A DNA stretch of 13,597 nt from positions 1 through 13,597 of the forward strand of contig CALISX010000032.1 in assembly GCA_938041725.1 (NCBI GenBank). Reading direction: 5' to 3'. Below are positions 1 through 6,808 of the stretch, piece by piece (the first letter of the stretch is position 1; each line of letters begins with the position of its first letter). The position numbers and the translations under genes are program-made. The notes beneath the pieces are model-generated. The model was not told the origin of the DNA, ran no database searches, and saw only the letters and a program-made list of their open reading frames with translations. Source of the stretch: an uncultured Lachnoanaerobaculum sp. Lineage in GTDB: Bacteria > Bacillota > Clostridia > Lachnospirales > Lachnospiraceae.

Positions 1-124
1 GAATGGTTTTGCAGAGCTTGAAAACCCACAATCTGAAATTTATCGATAAAACTGATATTCACTAAACATAAAATGGAAAAATTATGCCATAAGCAATTAT
101 AAATTAAAGAAAGGATAAATTACT

Positions 125-271
125 ATGATTAACAAAATAAATATTTATGAACAGCTTACAACACTACCGTATCTCCCCGCTTATCAGCAACTGATACATG
201 GTGCCATTGAATTAGATGTATTTTCAAATTTAGAAAATCCTATCACCACAAAAGAGCTATCTAAAAAATGA
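125..271 (+). CDS. N-terminal fragment of O-methyltransferase (dimerisation domain, split frame)
   Basis: A 48-residue reading frame starts at ATG 125, shortly after a purine-rich AAAGAAAGG stretch near 108-116 that can serve as ribosome binding site, and ends at TGA 269-271. It starts MINKINIYEQL and ends ITTKELSKK. This resembles the first part of the winged-helix dimerisation domain of class I O-methyltransferases, where a phrase like 'TTxELAxKxxW' leads into the rest of the domain. That continuation, MSWDESNAFNLLKGL, is present immediately downstream in the -1 frame from ATG 268. One extra A in the A6 run at 263-268 would join the two parts into a protein of about 334 residues, normal for the family. 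The split could be a sequencing error, a disabling mutation, slippage on the A run, or coupled reinitiation at the ATGA overlap. Confidence 0.6.
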   Translation: MINKINIYEQLTTLPYLPAYQQLIHGAIELDVFSNLENPITTKELSKK

Positions 272-1128
272 GCTGGGATGAATCCAACGCCTTCAATCTT
301 TTGAAAGGTTTATATAGTCTTAGTTATCTTGAGCGAAATGGAGATACATTTTGTAATATGCCGGAAACCACAAAATATCTGGTCAAGGGAAAGCCTGCAT
401 ATATGGGAAGTGTGCTGGCATTTTTCTGCAATAATCAAGGAATGAGTCTTGGAAACGTGGCACAACAAGTGAAAGAAGGTCCTAAACCGCAGGCACAGAC
501 ACAGCAGTCTATGGATTTTGCATCTTATGGTGAGGCGATGCGTGATGCTCAATCAGGGGTACGTCAATATGAGTTGTTAGAAATCCTTCGATCCCTTCCC
601 GAGTATAAATCCCTTCACAAAATATTGGATCTGGGCTGCGGTGCAGGCTGTCTTGGCATTGCAGTTGTACAGGACGTAAGCAGCCGCAGGGGCGTTCTTT
701 TTGATAGACCGGATATGCAGCCGCTTATTGAAGAAAGCGTAGAGCTTTCTCATATGCAAGATAGCGTTTTCGTCAAAACCGGAGATTTTATAAACGATGA
801 TATTGGCAGTGGGTATGATCTGATTCTCTGCTCATCCATTATGTTATTCGCCATTGCAGGGGGTGCAAATTTCTTTGCAAAGTTGAAAAAGGCATTAAAT
901 CCTGGCGGAGTAGTTGTGTGCTTGAATGAAGGAATTGAACCGGATTATTCCGGACCGTGGGATATGATTTTAGGCTATATGGCGTTTAATTTACAAGGAA
1001 TGCCCATAGGTGTACTAAAGGGTCAGATTGCTGATGCAGCAAAAGCCGGAGGGTTTTGTTCTGTAGAAAATCGCAGTGTGCTTCTTAGTACCGGAATGCA
1101 TGATATCAATATTTTGAGAAATGAATAG
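268..1128 (+). CDS. SAM-dependent O-methyltransferase, main part (split from its N-terminus)
   Basis: This 286-residue protein transfers methyl from S-adenosylmethionine to a small acceptor that I cannot identify. Residues 1-45 look like the second half of a winged-helix dimerisation domain (LLKGLYSLSYLERNGDTF, then NMPETTKYLV). The Rossmann methyltransferase domain follows, with SAM motif I ILDLGCGAG at 119-127, an acidic loop GVLFDRPDM near 142-150, and LNPGGVVVCLNEG late in the domain. The ATG at 268 overlaps the stop of the upstream 48-residue frame and has no good ribosome binding site of its own, so translation here would need coupling or frameshifting. Standing alone it lacks about 48 residues compared with full family members of about 330-340 residues. 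It is separated from the next gene by a terminator and is probably functionally unrelated to the fermentation genes. Confidence 0.8.
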   Translation: MSWDESNAFNLLKGLYSLSYLERNGDTFCNMPETTKYLVKGKPAYMGSVLAFFCNNQGMSLGNVAQQVKEGPKPQAQTQQSMDFASYGEAMRDAQSGVRQYELLEILRSLPEYKSLHKILDLGCGAGCLGIAVVQDVSSRRGVLFDRPDMQPLIEESVELSHMQDSVFVKTGDFINDDIGSGYDLILCSSIMLFAIAGGANFFAKLKKALNPGGVVVCLNEGIEPDYSGPWDMILGYMAFNLQGMPIGVLKGQIADAAKAGGFCSVENRSVLLSTGMHDINILRNE

Positions 1129-1164
1129 AAGATGGAATTTGCAATTTTTAAGGAGAGTTTTTTG

Positions 1165-1195
1165 AGAATCAAAAGCAAATCGCCGTTTTGATTTT
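1165..1195 (+). terminator. weak AT-rich hairpin after the methyltransferase
   Basis: An 8-bp perfect inverted repeat, AATCAAAA (1167-1174) and TTTTGATT (1186-1193), encloses an 11-nt loop. It can extend by one G-U and one A-U pair and is followed by TTATA. It lies 37 nt after the methyltransferase stop. The stem is AT-rich and therefore a weak terminator at best. The stronger hairpin at 1276-1317 is the more convincing end of transcription. Confidence 0.3.
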
Positions 1196-1275
1196 ATAAG
1201 GGGAATTGGTGCAGGGGGACTGTTCACCCAGGATAGAGAAAGGAAGGCAGCCTTTTGCCGGATATCTGTAAATAT

Positions 1276-1317
1276 AAAGAGTTGTGAGAATGAGAGATCA
1301 TTTTCGCAGCTCTTTTT
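1276..1317 (+). terminator. intrinsic terminator downstream of the methyltransferase
   Basis: A stem of 16 pairs, AGAGTTGTGAGAATGA (1278-1293) with TCATTTTCGCAGCTCT (1298-1313), includes three G-U wobbles and closes on a GAGA tetraloop. Two more A-U pairs extend it into the T-run TTTTTA at 1313-1318. This is the classic form of a rho-independent terminator. It isolates the methyltransferase from the amino-acid dehydrogenase operon. The 1196-1275 stretch before it holds only small dyads, such as AAGGCAGCCTT at 1244-1254, and no gene. Confidence 0.75.
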
Positions 1318-1685
1318 AGTTTGGCGTTGCAGAGAATCTGCTTTTGCGCTTTTTCTGCAGTATTCAGGCGGGATGTGGAGTGTGATTGGATGAGGAGATT
1401 TTGTTGCAAATTAACAAAAAAATTATAAAAGCATATGTAAAATTTACAAAAGTTGAAAATCACAATAACATATAAATTGTTCTCGTAATATGTTTATATT
1501 TATTGAATAATATCAATTCATAAGTTGAATTAAGGAAAAATTATTGAATAATATCAAAATATTTTTTAATATTGACAATATATATATATACTAAAGGAAG
1601 TATTTGCTATATTTATCTGAAAAAAGACTGGAACAACTTTTATTGTAATAAATATAGCGTTGACATATGAAAGGAGGAAAAAACA
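1318..1685 (+). promoter_or_regulatory. AT-rich control region of the amino-acid dehydrogenase operon
   Basis: This 368-nt stretch has no credible gene and is much richer in A+T than its surroundings. An extended -10 element TGC-TATATT lies at 1605-1613 (five of six matches to TATAAT), with a weak -35 (TATATA, 1585-1590) at 17 bp. It would give a start near 1620 and a leader of about 65 nt. A consensus-like TTGACA at 1572-1577 has no -10 at normal spacing. Small dyads are scattered through the region: TTGTT/AACAA at 1401-1417, GTAAA-A-TTTAC at 1437-1447, AACATAT/ATATGTT at 1467-1494 and TTTATT-GT-AATAAA at 1639-1652. The density of dyads and repeats suggests protein binding upstream of the promoter, but the regulator is unknown. 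Confidence 0.5.
1500..1557 (+). repeat. 17-bp direct repeat with internal TTGA/TCAA dyad
   Basis: The 17-mer TTATTGAATAATATCAA occurs at 1500-1516 and again at 1541-1557, 41 bp apart, close to four helical turns. Each copy carries a dyad ATTGA-N6-TCAA(T). Between them lies another dyad, AATTCA-N5-TGAATT (1515-1531), sharing the TTGAAT half-site. The arrangement suggests a tandem operator for a dimeric regulator just upstream of the probable promoter of the amino-acid dehydrogenase operon. Confidence 0.55.
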
Positions 1686-2834
1686 TTGAGTAACAAACCG
1701 TATTTGTTGGTGGAATGGAATGATACGGAGACTGAAGCTGTGGGATGGCTTTGTGTCTACAATTTTGTCAAGCACTATGCTGGAGGCGGAACCCGTATGC
1801 ATCCTACGGTGACTAAGGAAGAGGTGGTCCGGCTTGCGACCACAATGGGTTATAAGTATAAGGCTTGTGAGGCAGTAAGTACAGGAGGGTGCAAAGCTGG
1901 AATTCGATATGATTATAAGGCATCAGATGCAGAAGATGTTTTGCGGAGGTTCCTTTGCGCAATAGCTCCCTATATTAAAGCGGGAGTTTCCATAGGAGGA
2001 GACCTGGGAGTGGATTACGGCTATGTGCTAAGGGTATTTGAGGAAGAGGGAATCGGTTTCCCCCAGACAAAAGCCATGCTCGCTGATCCCAAGATTCAGC
2101 AGGGTATTAAGAACCATGATCTTGCTTGTGGAGAGAAATATGATGGCTTTTTGATGTATGACATGATCACCGGTTATGGCGTAGTATTTGCTGCAGATGA
2201 AGCATGGAAAATCAAGAAGGGAAAAGAGGGAGCTGCAGTGGTAATACAGGGCTTTGGCTGTGTGGGCGCCAGCGCTGCCAATTGTTTTGATAAACTTGAT
2301 TATAAGGTGGTCGGTATTGCTGATGCGAATCGTTTTGTTTACTGCAAAAGAGGTCTTGATATAAAAAAGCTGGTGGAGACAAAGCTGCCTAAGGGAGAGC
2401 TTAATCCTGCGGCTTTTGAACCTGACTACGAGGAGTATGAAAATGATAAATGTCTGGAGGCAGAGTGTGATATTTTGATGCCTGCAGCATTAGAGGATGT
2501 GATCCATAAGGGGAATGCCGACAGGATCAAAGCTTCTTTGATTGTGGAAGCAGCCAATATTCCCACCACACCAGAGGCGGACGAAATTTTAAAGAAAAAA
2601 GGAATTGATGTGGCAGTGGATTTTATTTCCAATATGGGGGGAATCCGGATTTATGAGGCTCTGATTTTCCAGGGCTGTGACACTGCTCCAGAGGCAATTG
2701 TAAAGGACACAGAGGAAATTATCAGACGGCAGACGAGGCTTTTGTTTGAAAAGGCGAAGGAGACAGGACGGTATACAAGGGATATTGCTTTGGAGCTGTT
2801 TTTACCAGATAAGTCGGATACACCAGATTTTTAA
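1686..2834 (+). CDS. Glu/Leu/Phe/Val dehydrogenase-family amino-acid dehydrogenase (divergent)
   Basis: The family carries out NAD(P)-dependent reversible oxidative deamination of an amino acid to a 2-oxoacid in the cytoplasm. The start is TTG 1686, chosen because AAGGAGG (1671-1677) lies 8 nt upstream. The 382 residues are nearer to leucine dehydrogenase (about 365) than to glutamate dehydrogenase (420-450). Visible landmarks are MGYK at 54-57, the catalytic lysine motif GGCKAG at 67-72 (K70), the conserved aspartate in GGDLGVD (D106), the dinucleotide loop GFGCVG at 189-194, EAANIPTTPEA at 288-298 and DFISNMGG at 312-319. The usual PxGGxKGG is altered to STGGCKAG and NAGG to NMGG, so it is a divergent member and its substrate cannot be read. 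It heads an operon with a 2-oxoacid:ferredoxin oxidoreductase, which would consume its product. Confidence 0.85.
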   Translation: MSNKPYLLVEWNDTETEAVGWLCVYNFVKHYAGGGTRMHPTVTKEEVVRLATTMGYKYKACEAVSTGGCKAGIRYDYKASDAEDVLRRFLCAIAPYIKAGVSIGGDLGVDYGYVLRVFEEEGIGFPQTKAMLADPKIQQGIKNHDLACGEKYDGFLMYDMITGYGVVFAADEAWKIKKGKEGAAVVIQGFGCVGASAANCFDKLDYKVVGIADANRFVYCKRGLDIKKLVETKLPKGELNPAAFEPDYEEYENDKCLEAECDILMPAALEDVIHKGNADRIKASLIVEAANIPTTPEADEILKKKGIDVAVDFISNMGGIRIYEALIFQGCDTAPEAIVKDTEEIIRRQTRLLFEKAKETGRYTRDIALELFLPDKSDTPDF

Positions 2835-2841
2835 AAGAGGG

Positions 2842-2960
2842 AAGATATCTGCAGGGTGTGGAAGGATGGGAGAAAAAAGAAGGAAAGGATAGCCGCAAAC
2901 AAATATCTTTCATCTTGAGGTTTGCTGCCTCATATAAAAACAATGTTTTTGTATGAGGCA
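2842..2960 (+). promoter_or_regulatory. structured leader with 16-bp hairpin before the MFS gene
   Basis: The gap between the dehydrogenase and MFS genes is purine-rich and then strongly folded. TGCCTCATATAAAAAC (2926-2941) pairs over 16 bp with GTTTTTGTATGAGGCA (2945-2960), with one G-U pair and a 3-nt AAT loop. No T-run follows, so it is not a normal terminator. A competing helix is possible because TGAGG at 2916-2920 can also pair with CCTCA at 2928-2932. A longer-range pairing, AAGATAT (2842-2848) with ATATCTT (2903-2909), may enclose the region. The right arm contains GAGG (2955-2958), the only Shine-Dalgarno-like sequence near the likely MFS start, so the fold could limit MFS translation or set mRNA stability inside the operon. 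Confidence 0.5.
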
Positions 2961-2970
2961 TGGTTGTTAT

Positions 2971-4215
2971 ATGGATACGAAATTTAAGAAATATCTTACG
3001 ATTATAGCACTGGGCATCAGCGGGGGCTCGATATACTTTCTTCCCTTCATCAAATATGTTTTTTACGATGCGCAGGTTGAAACGATGCATATAGCGAATA
3101 CGCAGTCAGCTTTTCTTGTTTCTATATACGGAATTGCAAATACTATTTTGTATATTCCAGGGGGGTTACTGGCTGATAAGTTTAAACCGAAAAAGGTTTT
3201 GATCATATCCCTTATGGCCACAGGATTTTTAGGATTATTATATGCGTTTACCTTTCATTATGTCCTTGCGGTTTTTATTTGGGTTGGTCTATCTTTTTCA
3301 ACAGCTTTTGTCTTTTGGTCTTCTTTAATGAAGGCTGTTCGTATTGTTGGAACGGAAGAAGAGCAGGGATTCATGTATGGCATATATTATGCCTGTAACG
3401 GAGTTTCGGCGGCTCTGGTTCAATTTCTTGCATTATTGGCATACAATACGGCAAAAGGCGATGTTAAGGGCGGATTTTTCCGAGCAGTGGTAGTGGGGGC
3501 GGTATCTGTTATATTTGCAGCTGTCCTTTTGATCTTTTTGATGGACGACAAGAAAAGGGCAGAGGAGGACGAGGACAGTAAATTTAAGTTCAAAGATGCG
3601 GCCTTTTTGCTGAGGCAGCCCATTATCTGGGTATTTTCTTTTATTGTTATGGCAGGATATGGGTACTATTCCTGTATATCCTATTTTACGCCCTATTTAA
3701 CAGAAGTAAAGGGAGTTTCGGCTACTGTATCAGGAGCATTTTCCATCATAAGGAATTATGTGTTCCTGCTTCTTTCTCCCATCGGCGGACTTCTGGCAGA
3801 TAAGGTGTTTAAATCAACTTCAAAATGGCTTGCAGTAGGATTTGGTTTTGTAGCAGTTACCTTTCTCGGGGTATTGTTGCTGCCCAATCATATGAATGGG
3901 ACATTGGCAGGGATATATACCCTGCTGCCAGGTGCAGTGACTATGATGGTATACGGTGTCATATTTTCTGCACTGGGTGAATGCGGTATTCCCCGGGCTA
4001 TGACAGTTACGGCTATAGGACTTGCTTCCATCATAGGATATTTACCGGATACCATATACAATATGATTTTTGGCCATTGGCTGGATGCTCACGGGGGAGG
4101 GGGATACACCTATATCTTTATTTTCCTTGCGGTCAGTGGTTTTATAGGTGTCCTGTTATCCATTACAGTTAGCAGAAGGAGAGGAAAAGAAATCATTCCT
4201 GGTACAAAACAGTAA
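2971..4215 (+). CDS. major facilitator superfamily (MFS) transporter
   Basis: This polytopic membrane carrier has about 12 hydrophobic segments in two halves joined by a charged cytoplasmic loop (DDKKRAEEDEDSKFKFK). Motif A appears after TM2 as GGLLADKFKPKK and again in the second half as GGLLADKVFKSTSK, which is diagnostic of MFS. I place the start at ATG 2971 (MDTKFKKYL, 414 residues). A longer in-frame ATG at 2953 lies inside the right arm of a hairpin and has no ribosome binding site, whereas GAGG (2955-2958) precedes 2971 at a somewhat long 12 nt. The motif TEEEQGFMYGIYYACNG is typical of one MFS branch with mostly uncharacterised members. By position it may import the operon's substrate or export its acid product. 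The substrate is unknown. Confidence 0.88.
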   Translation: MDTKFKKYLTIIALGISGGSIYFLPFIKYVFYDAQVETMHIANTQSAFLVSIYGIANTILYIPGGLLADKFKPKKVLIISLMATGFLGLLYAFTFHYVLAVFIWVGLSFSTAFVFWSSLMKAVRIVGTEEEQGFMYGIYYACNGVSAALVQFLALLAYNTAKGDVKGGFFRAVVVGAVSVIFAAVLLIFLMDDKKRAEEDEDSKFKFKDAAFLLRQPIIWVFSFIVMAGYGYYSCISYFTPYLTEVKGVSATVSGAFSIIRNYVFLLLSPIGGLLADKVFKSTSKWLAVGFGFVAVTFLGVLLLPNHMNGTLAGIYTLLPGAVTMMVYGVIFSALGECGIPRAMTVTAIGLASIIGYLPDTIYNMIFGHWLDAHGGGGYTYIFIFLAVSGFIGVLLSITVSRRRGKEIIPGTKQ

Positions 4216-4237
4216 TTGTTTTTGAAAGGATATCAAT

Positions 4238-4441
4238 ATGGAAAAGGAAAGAGTGTATACAGACACCAATAGATGCAAAGGGTGCGGATACTGTATCAAG
4301 TTCTGTCCAAAAAACGCAATTCGCTTTACTTTGACGGCAAATGCCAAGGGATACAATGTAATAGAGGTGGATCATGAAAAATGCATTTGCTGTGGCTCAT
4401 GCTATCGGGTATGTCCTGACTATGTTTTTGAAATCAGGTAA
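4238..4441 (+). CDS. korD: 2-oxoacid:ferredoxin oxidoreductase delta subunit, 2[4Fe-4S] ferredoxin-like
   Basis: This 67-residue electron-transfer protein has two CxxCxxCxxxC motifs, C13-C16-C19-C23(P) and C49-C52-C55-C59(P), each expected to hold a [4Fe-4S] cluster. An additional cysteine (C51) sits inside the second motif. The start has GAAAGG about 9 nt upstream. It lies 22 nt after the MFS gene and 15 nt before the alpha subunit. Its role, by family, is to pass electrons from the TPP-bearing beta subunit towards free ferredoxin. The symbol marks the subunit type only and does not imply a 2-oxoglutarate substrate. Confidence 0.85.
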   Translation: MEKERVYTDTNRCKGCGYCIKFCPKNAIRFTLTANAKGYNVIEVDHEKCICCGSCYRVCPDYVFEIR

Positions 4442-4456
4442 AGTGGAGGTGTCGAT

Positions 4457-5536
4457 ATGTCAAAAATTTTAATGAAGGGCAATGAAGCACTTGCTGAGGC
4501 AGCACTTGCTGCCGGGTGCCGTTTTTACAGTGGATATCCCATCACGCCTCAAACAGAGATTTTGGAATATCTGTCATGGAGGATGGAAGAGGTGGGGGGA
4601 GAGTTTATTCAGGCGGAGTCGGAGCTTTCCGGCATTAATATGGTGCTGGGGGCAGCAGCAGCAGGAGCCAGAGCTATGACTTCTTCTTCGGGGCCGGGAT
4701 TCTCTCTTAAACAAGAAGGAATATCCTATTTAGTGGCCTCAGAGCTTCCGGCCGTGATTATCAATGTAATGCGGATTGGAAGTGGATTGGGAGATATTGC
4801 ACAAAGCCAGGGAGATTACTGGCAAATGACCAGAGGAGGAGGACATGGTGATTACAGGACTATTGTTCTGGCACCGGCCTCAGTACAGGAAAATGCTAAT
4901 TTTATGCCCCTTGCTTTTGATCTTGCTGAAAAATACACCCACCCCGTATTGATTGCTTCGGATGCGGCTATTGGCCAGATGATAGAGGCAGCCGAGCTTC
5001 CTGCTTACAGGGAGCATGATATTGATCAATATGAATGGAGTCTAAAAGGGTGTAAAAAGGGCAGTGTACAAAGAAAAATTCAAAATGCCTACTATACAGA
5101 TCCTGGTTACGAGACCTTTCTGCGCAAAAAATATCAGGCTATAGTAGAGAATGAGCAAAGATATGAGAGCATCCGGACAGAGGATGCGGATATTATCTTA
5201 GTGGCCTATGGGATCAGTGCAAGAGTGGCAATGGATGCAGTGGATGCGGGAAGAGAAAAAGGCATGAAAATCGGTCTGATTAGGCCCATTACCCTGTATC
5301 CGTTCCCAGAAACTGCCTTTGCCAAAGTTCGGAGCGCCAAAGCATTTATGACAGTGGAAATGAATATTTTGGGGCAGATGGTAGACGATGTTAGATTGGC
5401 CACGAGAGATACCAGGCCTGTTGTTCACTTTGGATCTATTTTTGGGATTCCGGAAACAGAAGATATATTAAACAGGGCAGAGCAAATCCTGCAGGGTATG
5501 GAAGGGGGCGAACAGGATGAAATTAAAAGCACCTGA
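4457..5536 (+). CDS. vorB: 2-oxoacid:ferredoxin oxidoreductase alpha subunit (VorB/KorA type)
   Basis: This is the pyrimidine-binding and transketolase-C-like half of the enzyme that converts a 2-oxoacid plus CoA to acyl-CoA, CO2 and reduced ferredoxin. Its 359 residues match separate alpha chains of the KorA/VorB kind. Landmarks are SGYPITPQTEI at 25-35, the glutamate in FIQAESE (E53), TSSSGPG at 75-81 and RGGGHGDYRTIVLAP at 126-140. The C-terminal domain includes VAYGISARVA and LIRPITLYPFP. TGGAGGTG-like bases (near 4443-4450) precede the ATG. Its last 20 bp overlap the beta gene, which implies coupled translation. VorB-like sequences are often named 3-methyl-2-oxobutanoate (branched-chain) oxidoreductase, and this would suit an amino-acid dehydrogenase operon. 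Aromatic 2-oxoacids or 2-oxoglutarate remain possible. Confidence 0.9.
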   Translation: MSKILMKGNEALAEAALAAGCRFYSGYPITPQTEILEYLSWRMEEVGGEFIQAESELSGINMVLGAAAAGARAMTSSSGPGFSLKQEGISYLVASELPAVIINVMRIGSGLGDIAQSQGDYWQMTRGGGHGDYRTIVLAPASVQENANFMPLAFDLAEKYTHPVLIASDAAIGQMIEAAELPAYREHDIDQYEWSLKGCKKGSVQRKIQNAYYTDPGYETFLRKKYQAIVENEQRYESIRTEDADIILVAYGISARVAMDAVDAGREKGMKIGLIRPITLYPFPETAFAKVRSAKAFMTVEMNILGQMVDDVRLATRDTRPVVHFGSIFGIPETEDILNRAEQILQGMEGGEQDEIKST

Positions 5537-6260
5537 TACGATTACATTTATGCAGAGCGGATTTTGTCCCGGATGCGGGCATGGGCAGGCTGTCAGACTG
5601 GTGGCTGAGGTCATGGAGGAAATGGGTCTGAGCGAGAAGCTGATTGCTGTTGTGGATGTGGCATGTGGCTCCTTGACCATAGATATGTGGAGGTTTGATA
5701 CCATCATGGCTGCTCATGGAAGGCCTATTGTTAGTGCCATCGGGGCCAAAAAGGTACGGAAAGCAAATCCGGTTATGGCATACATAGGAGATGGGGCAGC
5801 ATATTCCATTGGAATGGCAGAAACTATGCATGCGGCCATTCGAAATAACAATGTGGTGGTAATTGTAATTAATAACAGTGTGTATGGGATGACAGGGGGG
5901 CAATGTGCACCCACCACCCTTCCCAATCAAAAGACTACATCTACACCCTATGGAAAGGATCCTTGTAAATCTGGTATGCCCTTCCGTATAGAGCATGCTT
6001 TATCAGGGATTAAGATTGCCTATCTGGCAAGGGCTGCTTTATGTGATGTAGCCAATATTAATAAAGCCAGGAAATATATTAAAAAGGCTTTTGAAAAGCA
6101 TATGGCCAATGAAGGGCTCTGCTTTGTGGAGTTACTCTCGGCTTGTCCCACAAATTTAAACATGCCTCCCTGCCATGTGGCGGATAGAATAAAAGATGAA
6201 GTGATGGCATATTTTCCCGTGGGAGAATTTCAGGATAATGTAAAGGAGGGAAAGAGATGA
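5517..6260 (+). CDS. korB: 2-oxoacid:ferredoxin oxidoreductase beta subunit (TPP-binding)
   Basis: This 247-residue subunit binds thiamine pyrophosphate and a [4Fe-4S] cluster. The N-terminal FCPGCGHG gives C17 and C20. C50 (VACGS) and C210 (LLSACPTN) sit where the other two cluster ligands lie in known KorB/OFOR beta chains. The TPP motif runs from GDG at 91-93 to NN at 119-120, followed by SVYGMTGGQ, the usual ending of this motif in the family. The ATG at 5517 lies inside the alpha gene, with GAAGGGGG upstream, and the end overlaps the gamma start by ATGA. With alpha it forms the catalytic core. The substrate pocket cannot be judged from sequence alone. Confidence 0.9.
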   Translation: MKLKAPDTITFMQSGFCPGCGHGQAVRLVAEVMEEMGLSEKLIAVVDVACGSLTIDMWRFDTIMAAHGRPIVSAIGAKKVRKANPVMAYIGDGAAYSIGMAETMHAAIRNNNVVVIVINNSVYGMTGGQCAPTTLPNQKTTSTPYGKDPCKSGMPFRIEHALSGIKIAYLARAALCDVANINKARKYIKKAFEKHMANEGLCFVELLSACPTNLNMPPCHVADRIKDEVMAYFPVGEFQDNVKEGKR

Positions 6261-6808
6261 CGGAGATCATTTGTGCCGGATTTGGAGGACAGGGAATCCT
6301 TACTGCCGGTATGATTTTGATTGATGCAGGCATGGAACAGGGAAAGCATGTGACATTCTATCCTTCCTATGGTTCAGAAATGAGAGGAGGAACAGCAAAC
6401 TGTTCAGTGAAGATTAGTGATAAAAGAATTGCCAGTCCTATTTGCAAGACTTTGGATATTCTTTTTACCATGAACACGCCTGCTATTGACAAATTTGAAC
6501 CCAGACTAAAGCCGGGCGGTTTGTTGTTGGTAAATTCTTCGGTGGTTCCGGCAGAAAGGCAGTATAGGGACGATATCAGAGTGGTGAAGGTTGATGCGGT
6601 GGATATTGCAAAGGAACTAGGCAATCCCAAGGGCGCTAATATCGTGATGTTGGGAACATTGGCGGCCAGTAGCGATCTTTTCAAGCCGGAATATTTGGAA
6701 AAAGCCATTGATGTTTATTTTGAAAAAAAAGGAAAAAGAAATAGTAAAAATGGGCTTTGCTTTAGACAAGGAGCCAGCAGCAGACGGGAGGAAGAGCGAT
6801 GGATTTAA
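6257..6808 (+). CDS. korC: 2-oxoacid:ferredoxin oxidoreductase gamma subunit, C-terminus possibly frameshifted
   Basis: This 183-residue gamma chain opens with the family signature GFGGQGILTAG and has YGSEMRGGTANCSVKIS near residues 38-54. Start ATG 6257 overlaps the beta stop by four bases, with AAGGAGG just upstream. From about residue 160 the tail becomes unlike the family: after YFEKKGK it reads RNSKNGLCFRQG and ends at 6808. If one A is removed from the A5 run at 6733-6737 (or the A8 run at 6723-6730), the +1 frame gives KEIVKMGFALDK, which looks like the usual gamma ending. That frame would run to a stop at 6852-6854. As written, the gene overlaps the acyl-CoA synthetase start by 10 bp. 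The core domain is intact, so function may survive. Confidence 0.88.
   Translation: MTEIICAGFGGQGILTAGMILIDAGMEQGKHVTFYPSYGSEMRGGTANCSVKISDKRIASPICKTLDILFTMNTPAIDKFEPRLKPGGLLLVNSSVVPAERQYRDDIRVVKVDAVDIAKELGNPKGANIVMLGTLAASSDLFKPEYLEKAIDVYFEKKGKRNSKNGLCFRQGASSRREEERWI

Noticed and set aside
1..65. Short open frames at the left edge, for example NGFAELENPQSEIYR ending at TAA 47-49, which could be the tail of an upstream gene
   Set aside because: Too short to recognise. A second frame is also open to about 65, so neither can be preferred.
1572..1577. TTGACA as -35 of the dehydrogenase promoter
   Set aside because: No acceptable -10 lies 16-18 bp downstream. The extended -10 at 1605-1613 is too far away to pair with it.
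1667..1693. ATG at 1667 upstream of the dehydrogenase TTG start
   Set aside because: It is out of frame and stops within nine codons. The AAGGAGG site serves the TTG at 1686.
2866..2892. Tiny frame MGEKRRKG after a GGAAGG-like site in the dehydrogenase-MFS gap, a possible leader peptide
   Set aside because: Eight codons in a purine-rich stretch. No amino-acid pattern points to attenuation.
2953..2955. Longer MFS start at ATG 2953
   Set aside because: It has no ribosome binding site and is buried in the 16-bp hairpin. The 2971 start gives a normal MFS N-terminus.
5523..5996. 157-codon open frame on the minus strand
   Set aside because: It lies wholly within the well-supported beta-subunit gene and has a low-complexity composition rich in His, Cys and Ser, typical of a shadow frame.
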